A DNA stretch of 64,000 nucleotides from Acytostelium subglobosum LB1 (taxonomy: Eukaryota; Evosea; Eumycetozoa; Acytosteliales; Acytosteliaceae): the NCBI RefSeq assembly GCF_000787575.1, contig NW_012236525.1, positions 201,686 to 265,685 of the forward strand, read 5' to 3'. The stretch's first letter is position 1. Each line of letters begins with the position of its first letter. Positions 1 to 12,151 of the stretch are shown here, piece after piece. Under the pieces are notes generated by a model, which had not been told where the DNA came from, ran no database searches, and saw only the letters and a program-made list of their open reading frames with translations. A program made the position numbers and the translations under genes.

Positions 1-738
1 CTTACTCACTCACTCCCTCAATCAATCTCAATAGACTATTGTCATTTCCGAGCTATTCAGGAGCGACTCAAACAAGAACTTGTACGTCCACTTTCAACCA
101 TCGATTATAACACCAGCTTGGAGTGGCTCGCGTCACAATGCTCCCTTGTGTATAAAACAGGTGCCGGCGATACAAATATCGACCGACTCCGAACTCTACT
201 ATATCCAGCCGCTCTGTAGATGCTCGTGCAACAGTGCCGTTGACATCATAAATATGTACAAACAAGCATCGTCCCGTGGCGACTGTATAAAGCGCGAGCT
301 CCTGGCGATCGAGCAGCGCAAGCAGTACAGCAGCAAGGTCCGTATGAACGAGCACGACAGCAGTCTCGAGCTGCACTTCACCTTCACCACACATTCCAAA
401 CGACCTACCATCACACTGATCGTCATTGTACCCGACGACTATCCAAGCCAACCTGTTAACTTTATGCTTCCACTTGAATATGGTATGTTAAGTTGTGCGA
501 TGTGATGGTCATTCATTCCCTCAATCAATCACTAACAAACCAATGGTACACACTCATAGAGCTCTCTCCATTCCTGACAGACATTATGAAGACTATGTAC
601 AAAGAGTGGCACAACATGGTATACAATATGCACGCCAACAATGTGGCGATGGACGGTAGCACCAAGTACAATGGAAACATCGTCGAAACACTTGATCTGT
701 TTGATCAAGTCATTGAGAGGATAGTCAATAAACAATGA
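1..738 (+). CDS. C-terminal part of an RWD/MED15-like protein (5' partial)
   Basis: The gene enters from the left edge. Positions 1-60 look like the end of an intron (CT-rich, ending TTCAG), coding resumes at 61, and the stop is TGA at 736-738. A clear intron at 483-559 (GTATGT...ATAG) joins ...LPLEY to ELSPFLTDIM in frame. The middle has the alternating hydrophobic pattern followed by VPDDYPSQP that is typical of RWD/UBC-like folds. The same pattern followed by a PFL...helix recalls the C-terminus of Mediator subunit MED15, which is only a family resemblance from memory. The frame changes near 216-234. The upstream frame (ERLKQELVRP...LLYPAAL) stops at 217, while the downstream frame (VDIINMYKQ...) is shifted by one. 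Removing a GT...AG stretch of 19 nt restores continuity, but that is far below normal intron size, so a sequencing indel is equally likely. A Mediator role is inferred, not shown. Confidence 0.5.
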
Positions 739-898
739 TCATCATGTTCAACTATGGTAGTTCACGAGTCGACTAATTGTTTGATTGGAATGATTCCAGG
801 TTTGCCCCACACTGTCCCATCACTTTTGAGAATGAAGTCGACCAAACAAAGATGCATCAATCAGGTGACTTATTGATCAATCAAATACAAGTATTAGA

Positions 899-2422
899 AT
901 GTTGAGATACAGTAGGAGTAGCAGCAAGTTGATACAACACTTGGTAACAGCATCAAATGGATACAGACGACCAACACTAGTGAGTGGAGGTGTTCGTCCT
1001 CTCGACTCTATCTTCCTCTTCAGTGCATTGTCAACATCAACATCATTATCAATGATGACACCTACATTCATGCGACACTATTCATCACAGACGCCCAATG
1101 ACAACCCTATCTCAACGACTACGAATACGACTACAACTACAACAACAACCTCAGAGATACCAACGACAACATCAAATGACATTGGTCGGTACGAGGTTGA
1201 CTTGAATACACCTTACAATCATTCACAAACGATTGATATGGGACAGTTGACAAGTGGACTGCCTCAAGACCCTTCACTCATCGAGATCACTGGCCTGCCG
1301 ACATTCATCGAGGTCTGCCTGCATCATTTGCACTCTGCAACGGGCTTATCATGGCTCATCATTGTGCCCACCTTCACATTGTTGGTGCGTGCTGCACTGT
1401 TTCCATTTGCCATCAAGCATCGTAACAATGCCCAGAGGCTAATGGAGATCAGACCTCAACTCGACAAGTTCAAACAGATCGCAGCGGATAATAGAGCGAG
1501 AGGTGTGTCCAACTATGAGAACTCAGACAACATCACCAAGTTGCTCAAGGAGAAGAAGTGCCATCCTGCACTCACATACCTTCTGCCCTTGGTCAACCTA
1601 CCCTTCTTCGTATCCAGTTATATGGCGATGCGTGAGATGGCCGAGACATTCCCATCACTTACAACTGGTGGCGCACTATGGTTCACTGATCTGAGCGCAG
1701 CTGACCCGACATACATCCTGCCCGTCATATCCAGCGCATTCTACTTGCTAATCAATCAAATGTCTCTTGCACGAACAGACATACTCTTCTTCAAGATCAT
1801 CAGTTGGTTCGCCAGGATCATGGCTGTCATGATCATCCCTCTCAGTTACACAATCCCATCAGTAAGTTGGTTTGTTGGTCATGGTGATGTCCTCGCATAC
1901 TGACTCAATCGCCCACTCATTCAATCAATCTAGGTCGTGTACTTCTATTGGATACCCTCATGTATATTCTCCATCTTCCAGTTGTACGCATTCCGTTCAA
2001 AGGCCATATGTGATGCGCTTGGAATGAAGGCTGTGAATGATGGCCAACCCCTCCTTTCATTGCCATCATTCCTCGGTGGTAACAAGGATACAACAGCCTC
2101 GGCTCAGGACGCACCTGCCCCACCCAACACCATAACCAGTACGGTCAACAACACTACAGCACCAAAGGGTAGCAATAGCAGCAACATTACCAACCCGCCA
2201 AAGAGGAGGAACANGGATATAAACTGGAAGGGGAGAGGCATCGATGCCTTGTTTGGTTACAGTTTATTCTTCTTGTTGGATATGTGTATCGTTCGGAAGA
2301 AGGCCCGAGGAGGCGAGGGCTCGGGGGAGGACTGGGGTGAGGAGCTTGGTGAGGAGCTGGGCGAGCTGGAGATCGACACGGACGTCGACCCTTCATCCTC
2401 TTCAAAGTCGAATTCGTTGTAG
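899..2422 (+). CDS. oxa1: Mitochondrial inner-membrane insertase OXA1 (YidC/Oxa1/Alb3 family)
   Basis: Oxa1 inserts mitochondrially and nuclear-encoded proteins into the inner membrane. Exons are 899-1861 and 1934 onward; the intron is GTAAGT...CTAG, phase 0. The N-terminus (MLRYSRSSSKLIQHL) is basic, Ser-rich and presequence-like, followed by a Thr-rich linker. The 60KD_IMP core begins near residue 140 with SATGLSWLIIVPTF. Further hydrophobic segments lie near residues 223-243, 270-290 and 300-345, and a charged loop (LMEIRPQLDKFKQIA) sits between TM1 and TM2 as expected for the family. The C-terminal end is uncertain. A single N at 2214 lies inside the reading frame, and beyond it the sequence is antisense to the 3' end of the next gene, so true coding may end near 2213 and the stop at 2420-2422 may be an assembly product. 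Family call is firm, last ~70 codons are not. Confidence 0.88.
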
Positions 2423-5187
2423 CCAGTGTCGATGCTGTTTGAATGGTTCGAACTGATTGAGTTGCGATTGGTGAAATTGCCGTTATTTACATTGTTGTTG
2501 TTGATGTTGATGTGATGATTGTTGTGTAGTTGCTGTTGTTGTTGTTGTTGTTGTTGTTTTTTTNNNNNNNNNNNNNNNNNNNNNNNNNNNNNNNNNNNNN
2601 NNNNNNNNNNNNNNNNNNNNNNNNNNNNNNNNNNNNNNNNNNNNNNNNNNNNNNNNNNNNNNNTGTAGTTGCTGTTGTTGTTGTTGTTGTTGTTGTTGTA
2701 CTTGTACAAGATGAGGTGATGGATAGACTCCGACAGATGGTGTGGATGCTGTCGAATGGTTGAAAGAGCGAGGAGACATGTTTGATTGAATGTTGTCGTA
2801 GCGTGGCGTTGTCAGCTTATGCAGTGATACATGTGACTGTGATCGATTGAGGGGCGATGGCGTCAGAGAGTAGAGCGCCGAGTACTCTTGTGGCGGCAGT
2901 CCTGTGAACTGCTGGCTGCTTGGACTGCGCTCCAGCTCCAGCTGGCGCGGTGTACTCTGCAGCGACGACTGTGACTGTGTACGCAGCAGGAAGTGATTGG
3001 AGGGCGACGAGAATGATGATGGTGGTGACATGCCAACGCTCTGTAAGTCGCTTGCATTCTGCTGCATCATCGGACTGCTGCCGGGGCCCTTGTTCTTGCT
3101 CTTGCCGCCAACAAAGAATGACTTGATCTTGCCACCAATTCGCTTGATTGAGTTGGGTGACGTTGACATCTGTTGTTGCTGCTGCTTGTTGAATGGGCTC
3201 ATCATGTGATTGTCGTAGTAGCTACTGCCATCGAGGTCCTCGTAGTAGCTCGTGTCCACGCTGTTGGCATCCTCCAGTACCAAGTCCTCCATGTTCTGCG
3301 AGCAGTTAAGTCGGCGCGGCGATATGCGCTGCTGCTGTTGCTGCTGTTGTTGGGGCACTATGGTCTGGACGCTGTTGAGTCGTCGTGGTGGGTTCTTGCT
3401 GCAGCCATTGGCGCCGACGAACACAGGCGAGTAGTTGTGGTCAGAGTTTACTGACATACTATTGCGGTACGACTCAGAGTCGACGTCATTGCGTGACGTC
3501 TCTTTGGACGTCGAGGCAATGTCGTTGGGTCCGCCAGACATGGCTTCGATCAATAACTTGGGCGGCAGTCGCTCACAGCTGCTGCTGAGATGTGGTGAAG
3601 TGCCGCCACCAATCGATAATGCACTGTTGTTGGCGCTGCCATTGTTGTTGCTGCCATTACTGGCCAATTGAGAGGCTGCTGCTTGTGTTGTTCGAGAGCG
3701 AGATGTTGTTGACGTGCGTGTTGATAATGTGCATGTCGCTGTGCGTGTGCATCGGACTCTTCTTGACAGCGTGCTGCTGATGCTGCTGTTGATTGTTGTC
3801 ATTGTGCAGATGACGCCTCATGAATTCCAAGTGCTCAACATCCTCATCCTTATTTGCCTTCTTCTTCCTCTTCCAAACCGGTGTGAACTTTGGTGATGCG
3901 TGCAGATTGTTTGAGCCGCCCTTCTCCTCCATTATCTCTGATGATGAATCCTTGTCATCCTGTATCATTATAGTCTTCTGTGATACCCTACGGTTCATAT
4001 CCTATTGATTGATTGATTGATTGAGTGAGTGAGGGGAGTGAGAGGTAGGTTGACGGGTCGAGGCCAAGGTCATACGTACCCTATACCAGTTGGTGTATCC
4101 ATCAAAGCTCAGCTCCACCTTAAAGTCCTCGACACTAAGGTTATCCTGTATGAACGAATGGATGGATGAGTACATTGTGTGATGTTGAAGCGCCACACAC
4201 CAAGGCGCCACCCAAGAACCGCACTCTACTTACATTGGCCTCCTTGTCGTCCAGGTACTGGAAGGGCGACACGGCACAGGTGAGTGAGTGTGCAAAGTCC
4301 GTCTCAGATTGCTTGAGTTTGAAGTAGAGCTCGACCTCGGCAGCGATGGACATCTTTCGAGAGCGCTCACCCTCCAGCAGTCGCTTGGTGGACGGTATCG
4401 AGACGGCCACATTCTTCTTGAGCTTGACAGGCTCGAGGGGTGGCGTCTGCTGCTTTGGTGTGAGCGACGGCAGATGCTGCTGCGAATGTATCCTCTGCAG
4501 AGTCGGCTGTAAAGGAGTGAGCGGTATCGTTGTCATTGTGGTCGTGGTGGTCGTCGTTGTTGTGGTCGTCGTCATCATCGTGGTCTTTGTGAGAACGTGG
4601 CCATCCATTATCTTTGATATATTGTTCATTGAGGATGACTTGCTTATCAGCTGTTGTTGCTGTTGTTGTTGTAGTTGCTGCTGCTGTAACAGATCATTTG
4701 TCGAGTGCTTGTGTGTCAATGCAGGATGTTGATGTTGCTGTTGTTGTTGCTGTTGTTGCTGTTGTTCTTCACGCTGCTGCTGAGCATGTGGCGGCAGACG
4801 AGTCGGTGAGAGATAGGCACCCTTGAGATAGGGTGATGCATGTCGCAGGGATGTCGATGGCATTGTCGTGTTGTTGTGGTTTGATATGAGTGACGATGCA
4901 GGCGTCGAGGTGAGTGGCGGTGAAGATGTCTGTCCCGTCGTGGCAGTTAGAGGTGGTGAAGGTGGTGCTGTCGCTGTTGCTGTGGCCGTCGATGTAACTG
5001 GTGGTTTGAAAGGGCTCAAAGGCAAAGGTACTATAGCTGGTAATGTTGTAACTGATGATGATGATGTCGTTGTATATGTTGTTGTATTACTATTATTATT
5101 ACTATTATTACTATTATTAATACTGGCGAACAACTCATCGTCCTTGCTCTTTGAAGTCCTCTTCTTTCTATTGAGTATTCCCATCAT
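2257..5187 (-). CDS. Large low-complexity (Q/N/S/T-rich) protein, function unknown
   Basis: Exons read leftward: 5187-4234, 4145-4080 and 4001 down to a stop at 2257-2259. Both introns are canonical (GTAAGT...ACAG and GTACGT...ATAG) and phase 0. The start MMGILNRKKRTSKSK is followed by polyN, polyT and polyQ tracts. A better-ordered segment (VELYFKLKQSETDFAHSL ... VEDFKVELSFDGYTNWYRV) spans the first two introns and is the only part that looks like a folded domain; I do not recognise it. The rest is Ser/Gln-rich with a basic patch (KRIGGKIKSFFVGGKSK) that could bind membrane or nucleic acid. Between about 3660 and 3800 the open frame switches without a usable splice pair, suggesting an indel. 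A 100-N gap at 2564-2663 interrupts a polyQ tract. If the flank duplicated across the gap is collapsed, the frame continues to an acidic Ser-rich tail ending at 2257. Confidence 0.6.
2564..2663. other. 100-N assembly gap with duplicated flanks
   Basis: A run of exactly 100 N. The bases just before it (about 2524-2560) and just after it (2664-2698) both read TGTAGTTGCTG followed by a TTG repeat, so the two contig ends overlap the same CAG/CAA-type repeat. The gap is probably an artefact of placing overlapping contigs end to end, not missing sequence. Confidence 0.85.
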
Positions 5188-5803
5188 TTTTGATTGATTG
5201 ATATTGCGTTGATTGATTGATTGCGTCGATTGATTGTTGATTGTTGTCGTTGCTTGTGTACTGATCTACTTCCAGCTTTTGTCCAAACACATCATTCAGT
5301 CACGTGCGCACTCAATGCATCATCTTGCATGTACTTTGATTCGATTGATTGATTCTTTGTTTGATTGATTGAAGCAGCTTTCGAGAAGATGATGAATATG
5401 AATGATCCTTTCCAATGATCTAATATATCTGTATCTGTTTGTTGTTGTTGTTGTTGTGTAAGGTAATACAGTTGAGTTGAAGACAGTTAATATTTGTTAT
5501 AATGTGTGACTGAATGAATGAATGGGAGAGTGTGGACTTGGGGGAGTTGAGAGGGTCAAACGGGACATCTGTTCTTTCTTTCAAAAACAAAGGTTGTTGG
5601 TGTGTTTGTGTGTAGAATGGTTTGTTTGTGTTGGGTTGTTGCGCGCAAAGTTGAGGGGATGGGGTTGGTCCTGTCTCTGAGTGTGTGTGTGTCTCGAATG
5701 GGCGTTATCGGCTGAACTATTGAATCAACTTTGAAAGAATGAAAGAATGATAGAATGAATGAATAATTGAATGAGAGTATGAATGAATGATGGTTATGTT
5801 TAT
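5188..5803. other. Non-coding spacer between two minus-strand genes
   Basis: Holds the 5' leader of the low-complexity gene, with several GATTG repeats (CAATC in its sense), and further left the 3' flank of the MAPEG gene. It contains short GAAT and TGTTG runs. No conserved coding segment is seen on either strand. Confidence 0.6.
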
Positions 5804-6280
5804 TTAATATAGTCTGGTACGGGCAATGTAGATGTTGGCCATTGCTGAACCGGCGATCGTGAAAAAGGTAACGACGGTGCCGAGAACACGTCCCCATCCA
5901 ACAAAGTTGGACTTGAACATTCCAAAGAATGGATGGATCACACGTGAGACGGTGAACAGTCCAAGGAGGACGGTCAGCTTGGATGAGCTGACGCCCTGCA
6001 GCTCGAGCAGAGCGGCCAGCACAAGCTGCAGTGGCACAAACTCGGCAAAGTTGCCGTGTGATCTGATGGCGGCCACCAGACCCTTGTACTTCTTGAAGTC
6101 GATCTCCTTGTTGTTGTCGGACTTGGCCATCTCGCGCATCAACTCTGCAGTGCCATCGCCAACAGACACCTTCAGACCACGCCTATATCTGACGACGTTG
6201 AGTGAGAGGTACACGTAGAACAGGCCGAGCACACCAGCAAAGCTTGATGTCACTGGCAAGTATATGTTTGTGATTGTCAT
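5804..6280 (-). CDS. MAPEG-family membrane protein (glutathione/eicosanoid metabolism type)
   Basis: A single-exon gene of 158 codons starting MTITNIYLPVTSSFAG. MAPEG proteins are small four-helix integral membrane enzymes (microsomal glutathione transferase, FLAP and LTC4 synthase relatives, and bacterial YecN-like members). Hydrophobic helices are visible near residues 5-27, 74-95, 100-118 and 130-152. The signature RSHGNFAEFVPLQLVLAAL near residues 71-90, where the helix-2 Arg/Asn/Glu motif sits, is well conserved. The pattern HGNFAEFVP is closer to the simple bacterial/protist MAPEG type than to human MGST1. It probably resides in the ER or outer mitochondrial membrane. An AAATAAA signal overlaps the stop codon, implying a very short 3' UTR. 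Family assignment is strong; substrate is unknown. Confidence 0.88.
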   Translation of the reverse strand: MTITNIYLPVTSSFAGVLGLFYVYLSLNVVRYRRGLKVSVGDGTAELMREMAKSDNNKEIDFKKYKGLVAAIRSHGNFAEFVPLQLVLAALLELQGVSSSKLTVLLGLFTVSRVIHPFFGMFKSNFVGWGRVLGTVVTFFTIAGSAMANIYIARTRLY

Positions 6281-7296
6281 TGTTGTTGTTATTATTATTT
6301 GTTTGTTATTTATATATATGTTTGATTAAAAATACAAGTAGATTTGATTTATACAACGAAGTAGTAGTTGAGTGAATGAGCGAGTGAGTCATTGATTCAT
6401 TCATTCATTCCGACAGACAATCAATCATGATCATTCAAAGTGATTAGTTGTACGATCTATTCATAATCGTCATGTGGTTGTGAGGGTGTGATGCTTGTGT
6501 TGGGAGCCTCAACCAACTTTAATTAATTTCATCGGCCACACACAAAGATCCTTTCAAAATGGTTCGATGGACTAAATCGAATGAGTTGGATCATGATGTT
6601 TGAGCTCTATGGAATTGGAAGCCCAAGAGTGCAAACACCTTTCCCAATAGTCTCATCATAATACTATTTATGTACATTTATGGTGTTGTTGTAAACATCT
6701 TATCTTATCTTATCTGAGTGACATGTAAGATATAACTTTTGGTTGTTTGGTATAATTCCATACCTATACTTAAATAAAGTTAGTTGTATTAACAACACCA
6801 AGGTTGAATAAATGGTTGAATCAATGAATTAATTAATTAGGATCAATGTTGGTTGTGGTTCAAGTTCATCACCCAACAATGGATGGATTTCCTCCAACCA
6901 CAATGTTTGTTCTAAAGCTTAGGAAAAATTGAAGATAGAGGTGATTATGATGACAAACACACTTTTTTTTGTTTATCTTATTACTTGACAACAAACAAAC
7001 AACGAAGTAAAGAAGAAGGAGAAAGTGAGGAAATACCGTTGACAATCAAGCAAACCCCTCTATATCTCATAACTATCAACAACAACAATAGCAATACGAT
7101 ACGATACGATACGATCAAAAGCAGAGAGAGCAAAGAAACATTCGAGAAGGACTACAACGCAGCCAATCGATTGGCGAGCGAGCGCATCATCCCCGCATAC
7201 AAACACAAGCGTGCCGTTGACCTCTTACGAGGTGATCACCTCGTCCTTCCTCCTCTCTGAGACTACTTAGGAAGAACAATAGAACAACGCAACACA
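6281..7296. promoter_or_regulatory. Divergent intergenic region (MAPEG / NFX1 leader)
   Basis: About 1 kb of AT-rich DNA lies between two genes transcribed away from each other, so it must carry both promoters. The NFX1-side 300 nt (about 6985-7260) is free of stops in the frame of the downstream gene but contains no ATG, so it is probably 5' UTR. No TATA box or operator can be assigned with confidence. Confidence 0.4.
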
Positions 7297-10200
7297 ATGA
7301 ATACCGACCATTCAACTGCACCACCGGTTGTTCAACAACAACAACAACATCAAACAAATAATAATAACAACCGAAGTAATAATAATAACAGCGTCATCAA
7401 TAACAACAACATTAACAACAACAACATAGGTACTACTTCACCCTCATCAACTTCAACAGTCAACACTTCTACTGCAGCCTCATCACCTGCAGCCGGGTCA
7501 TCAACGATAAGCACAACTACTACCACCACCTCAACAACAACACAGCAGCCGTCAAAACCTTCATCGAGAAGGAAGGCTCCATCAACAACAAAGATGATCG
7601 ATGTTCACACTTTGTCTGCTTCAGAGCACGGCAACAACTCTACATCACCAACAAACACTTCATCGTCGACTGCCACCTCTGAGCCAAGAGTCAGTGGTAG
7701 AGGCAGACACAACAAGTCGAGACAGTCTCAACAGCAGCAGACTCAGTCGCAGCAACAGACGGACTTTGATCCATCGACCAACGAAGTGTTTATATATCAT
7801 CAGGGCATGGCAACTGATGGCGCCATGTCCCAACCATCTTCCTCCTCCTCCTCGACTGCCTCACAGTCGCAGACTCAGTCCTCGGGACTGACCTGGCAGC
7901 AGGAGCAGATGCTCGGCAGACAGGCCTCTGCTGGAGCAGCCAAGCTCAACCCCAAGTCCCCACCATTCATGCCAAGTAGACAGACAGACAACAACAGCAC
8001 GACATCCACTTCATCATCCACAACATCATCTCAGAGAGATCAAAACAACCGAGACAACAACAAGAGACAAGCGAACAAGAGAGGAGGAGCATCTGGAGCT
8101 GGCGCTGGCGCTGGTGGAGAGAGAGGCGAAGGGAAGCCATCGGGAGAGAGGCAACCTAGACAGCAGCAGCAGCAGCAGGATCGAAGAGGACATTCATCTC
8201 CACTGGAAGGAAAGGAGAAGGAGAAGGATCAATCAAATGGACTCAAGGACAAGTTCACAAAGGCACGCGAGAATGCTGCTTCGAAGCAGCAGCAGCCAAG
8301 ACAGCAGCAGCAATCAGACAATGGCGACAACAACGGAGATAGGAATAAGAGAAATACGACAGCGTCAACATCACAGCCCAAGTATATATTCGACGACAAG
8401 GATGCGACAAAGACAGCCGACTACACACCCCTGGCGATCCAGATCATCAACAAGCTCCAGAGCAACAACTACGACTGCATGGTGTGCTATGAGGCCGTCA
8501 AGAGGACGGCTCCCGTGTGGAACTGCCCCTCCTGCTCCACGATATTCCATCAGAGCTGCATCAAGGTGTGGATGACCAAGTCCACGACGCCCGATGGCAA
8601 GTGGAAGTGCCCAGGCTGCCGCCACATTGTCGAGCGCGGCGAGCCCCAGTCCACCTGCTTCTGCGGCAAGCAACGCGACCCGCAATACAACCCCTACTTC
8701 CTGCCACACAGCTGTGGCGAGGTCTGTGGCAAGCTGCGCGCCAAGTCCAACTGCCCGCATACTTGCAACATCCTGTGCCATCCCGGACCGTGCCTCAACT
8801 GCTCGGCGCTCGGCCCCATGATGAAGTGCCACTGCCGGCGCACAGAGTACCGCTTGATGTGCGGTGAGGTCGACAAGGGCAAGTGCTGCGACAACGTCTG
8901 CGACAAGCCACTGTCCTGTGGCAACCATCAGTGCGCCAACACATGCCATCCAGGCGAGTGCTCGCCCTGTCAGGTGCTTGAGACTCAGAAGTGCTACTGT
9001 GGCAAGACGTTTGAGAAGCGTCCATGTGGCAGCGGTACCCGCGACCCATGGAACGAGGAGGAAGACCGTCTGTTCTCGTGCCAGACCAAGTGTGACCGCT
9101 TCTTGGACTGCGGCAAGCACAAGTGCACTCGCACCTGCCACACCGGCCCTTGCGACCCATGTGAGCTCGTGCCCGACAAGGTCACCCGCTGTTGCTGCTC
9201 CCAGACCGCGCTGGTCGACCTGCCCCAACCTCCCCGCGAGTCTTGTTTAGAGCCCGTGCCCACCTGTCCCAAGGTGTGCTCGCGTGTTCTTCCCTGCGGC
9301 CAGCATCCCTGTCAGGAGAAGTGTCACTCTGGCCCCTGCCCACCCTGCCGCGTCAAGGTCAGGACGGCATGTCGTTGTGGCAAGTCGGTGGAGAACCGAC
9401 AATGTGGCATGGTGCAGGCCAACCTCTCAACGTCCTCAGCGGCGTTTACCTGCTCATCCGTGTGCCACGCGATGCGTGCGTGCAAGAAGCATGAGTGTGG
9501 CGTCAAGTGTTGCCCTGCCACGGCAACCAACGATCCCGTGGGCAACCATGTCTGCAAGATCGTCTGTGGACGCACACTCAAGTGTGGCCTGCACAAGTGC
9601 GAGCAGCTGTGCCATCAGGGCAAGTGCTATCCATGCCCCTTCAACAGCTACGACGAGATGTCCTGTCGCTGCGGCAAGACCGTGATGCTGCCACCCATTC
9701 CGTGCGGCACCAGAATGCAGCAGTGCCCCCATCCATGCACCGTCCGACGTGAGTGTGGACACACTGATGAGATTGCCCAGCATCAGTGCCATCAGGGCCC
9801 CTGCCCACCCTGCCCCGTTCTCGTGGAGAAGCTTTGTGCCAGCGGCCACGAGATCAGGAAGAACATCAAGTGCCACACGACCGAGGTGTCCTGTGGCAAA
9901 GCCTGCGGCAAGACACTCCCATGTCTTGTGCATCGATGTCCAAGGACCTGCCACAACGGCCTGTGCTTGAAGCCATCGACCAGCGGCAACGGCAGCAGCA
10001 CCCCACCACAGACCTTTGACGTCTTTGCCGACATCTCATGCGGCTATCCCTGTGGAGCCAAGCTCAAGACTTGCGAGCACTCATGTCAAGCGCCTTGCCA
10101 TCCAGGCGAGCCATGTCCAGCTCAAGTCTGCAAGCAAAAGGTATGATACCCAAAGACAATCAATCAATCGTTTATTCAACGATTACTAACTTATACCAAC

Positions 10201-11333
10201 AATAGACCAAGATCTTCTGTCCTTGCGAGAGAAGGTGTGTCGAGACTATCTGTGTGCCAATCAGTGCTGATGGCAACGTGAGAGAGTTGGAGTGCGATGA
10301 GGTATGCGAGCAGGAGAAGCGAGACAAGTTGTTCCTCAGTCTCAAGTCGGACGCTCCTCCAGAGGCCACTCCCGAGGAGTCCGAGCCCCCAACCATGAGC
10401 CAACTTGAGTTGCTCACACTCTACAGCAAGGCCTCTCCCAGGAGTGTTCGCAAACTGGAGACCATCTTTGATGAGTTCATCAACTCTAGTGTTCTGTATG
10501 TGTTGCGTTATCTTCATTCAATCAACCATACAATCAATCAATCATAATGCTGACTCTCCTTCTCCATCCTCATCATCAATAGCAAGTTGACAGTGTCATT
10601 CAAGGACTCAATCCAGAGCAACTTGATCATGAACATGGCCAGATACTATCATCTGAGACCAAGAGAGAAGCGTGGATTCAACACGATTGAGTTGTACAAG
10701 GTACAGAAACTCACGGCCATCCCCGTGCCCTTGTTGACCGAGTCGCTCAACTTCATGATGTTGTCGTCGGTGACCAAGAGCACCCAGAGCTACGCATCTA
10801 TCTCGCTCAACAGCATCGTCACGGAGAAGTACCAGGCGCACACCCTGCTCATCTACAACCTGGACCTGTCGATCAAGTCGGAACACATCCAGCAACACTT
10901 GAAGGAGCACGCCGACAAGTATCAGTTGCTTTGGGTCGATGACAGCAACCTGCTGGTCGTCTTTGACGACCTCCATAGTTTTGAGGGCGCGCTCAACACC
11001 AAGGTTGCCATGTTCTCGGTGATGCCATACGCCGACGATCCGTCTCTGATTGAGGTGCTCCAGTCCAACACCGTGAAGAGGACTGACACGGCCAGCCCCA
11101 CGTCCAGCTTCTTCACCAACAGGTTCGCCTATTTGGACTCTCCTTTCGCCAACAACATGACGTCAACCACGACCACCACCACCACGACCACTACCAGCTC
11201 GTCCTCTGGTCGCAACAGCTTGAACAGTTCCCTTGCAAGGTCGTCTGACTACAACCATTCCAACACTGGAGGCAACAACAACAACAACAGTGCACAGTCT
11301 GAGCCAGTTGATGACTGGGAGAACATTCAATAA
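7297..11333 (+). CDS. nfx1: NFX1-type zinc-finger protein (RING/PHD-like, NFX1 repeats, R3H)
   Basis: Exons 7297-10140, 10206-10495 and 10583-11333 give 1294 residues. The first ~380 residues are polyN/Q/S/T linker. A C4HC3 RING/PHD-like finger follows at about residues 392-442 (CMVCYEAV ... CPSCSTIFHQSC ... CPGCRH). It is followed by a long row of NFX1 zinc fingers to about residue 945, each of the form CGxHxCxxxCHxGxCxPC. Exon 3 opens with an R3H-like segment (SFKDSIQSNLIMNMARYYHL), then a region resembling the RNA-binding tail of human NFX1. Human NFX1, fly shuttle craft and yeast Fap1 share this order; the family includes transcriptional repressors and an E3 ligase, and Fap1 binds FKBP12. 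Introns contain CAATCAAT repeats. The stop codon overlaps AATAAA (11329-11334). Confidence 0.93.
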
Positions 11334-12151
11334 AGTGGTCTATGTTGACGAACTTGCTTACCTCGCCAATCCAATTCAATCAATCATCAGCATCATTCTA
11401 ATCGTGAACACAAACTCAATGTTTGTTTGATTGAATGTGATGCTCCATCAATGTGCTCCATCAAAGGCCCACCCATCTCGATCACTTTCCACTCACTTGT
11501 TCACACCCATACACACACTGATCAGATGATCATTCAAGCACACACCATGCATGGTAATGGTAATGGTAATGGTAGTGTTACTTAATTACTTATACAATAC
11601 ACACATACTCTCTAAGTATGTTGTTACCAACATCAACCATTCACTGATACTGCCCCTCATTCTTTCCTGTTTGCATTGTGTTGCACATCATCAGCTGATT
11701 GTTCAGTTGTTGTTGTTGCACCATGGTGCTTCATGATTGACTGACTGACTGGTCTCATGTAATTAGTAGTGCTCTACGCTACTGCTATTACTCTTCCTTG
11801 TGCAACATGTGGGCTTCCAATCAGTCAAGCCCAGCCAGCAACCATATTGATGGGTACAAAGGTGTATGTGTGTGGCGCTGTACATACAAACAAGGTGTTG
11901 ATGTAATCATTCTTAACAAACCATCATCCATTATCCATCATAGAGCAACCTACCTACAATCAATCAATCAATCAATCCAACAAGCTGCAGCTTCATTGAG
12001 AGTATTATATGAATTTAGATTAAGGTTGACTAAAGACTACACTACAATCAATCAATCAATCAATCACAAACTCTACAAAAGTTGATAGAGACAGAGACAG
12101 AGAGAGTACTACCAACAACAATCACAACACCCTCTTTTGGACGCAAACGCA
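11334..12151. other. Intergenic region, no gene seen
   Basis: About 820 nt with a GGTAAT tandem run near 11553-11575 and CAATCAAT runs at about 11960-11976 and 12047-12065, just upstream of the next gene. Short open frames here lack codon bias and I regard them as chance. Confidence 0.6.

Noticed and set aside
6985-7260. 91-codon open frame upstream of NFX1, in the same frame
   Set aside because: It contains no ATG and ends with a stop before the NFX1 start; it is best explained as 5' UTR.
8371-9228. 285-codon antisense open frame under the NFX1 zinc fingers
   Set aside because: It mirrors the Cys-rich repeats of the true gene; composition is an antisense shadow and no splice or domain support exists.
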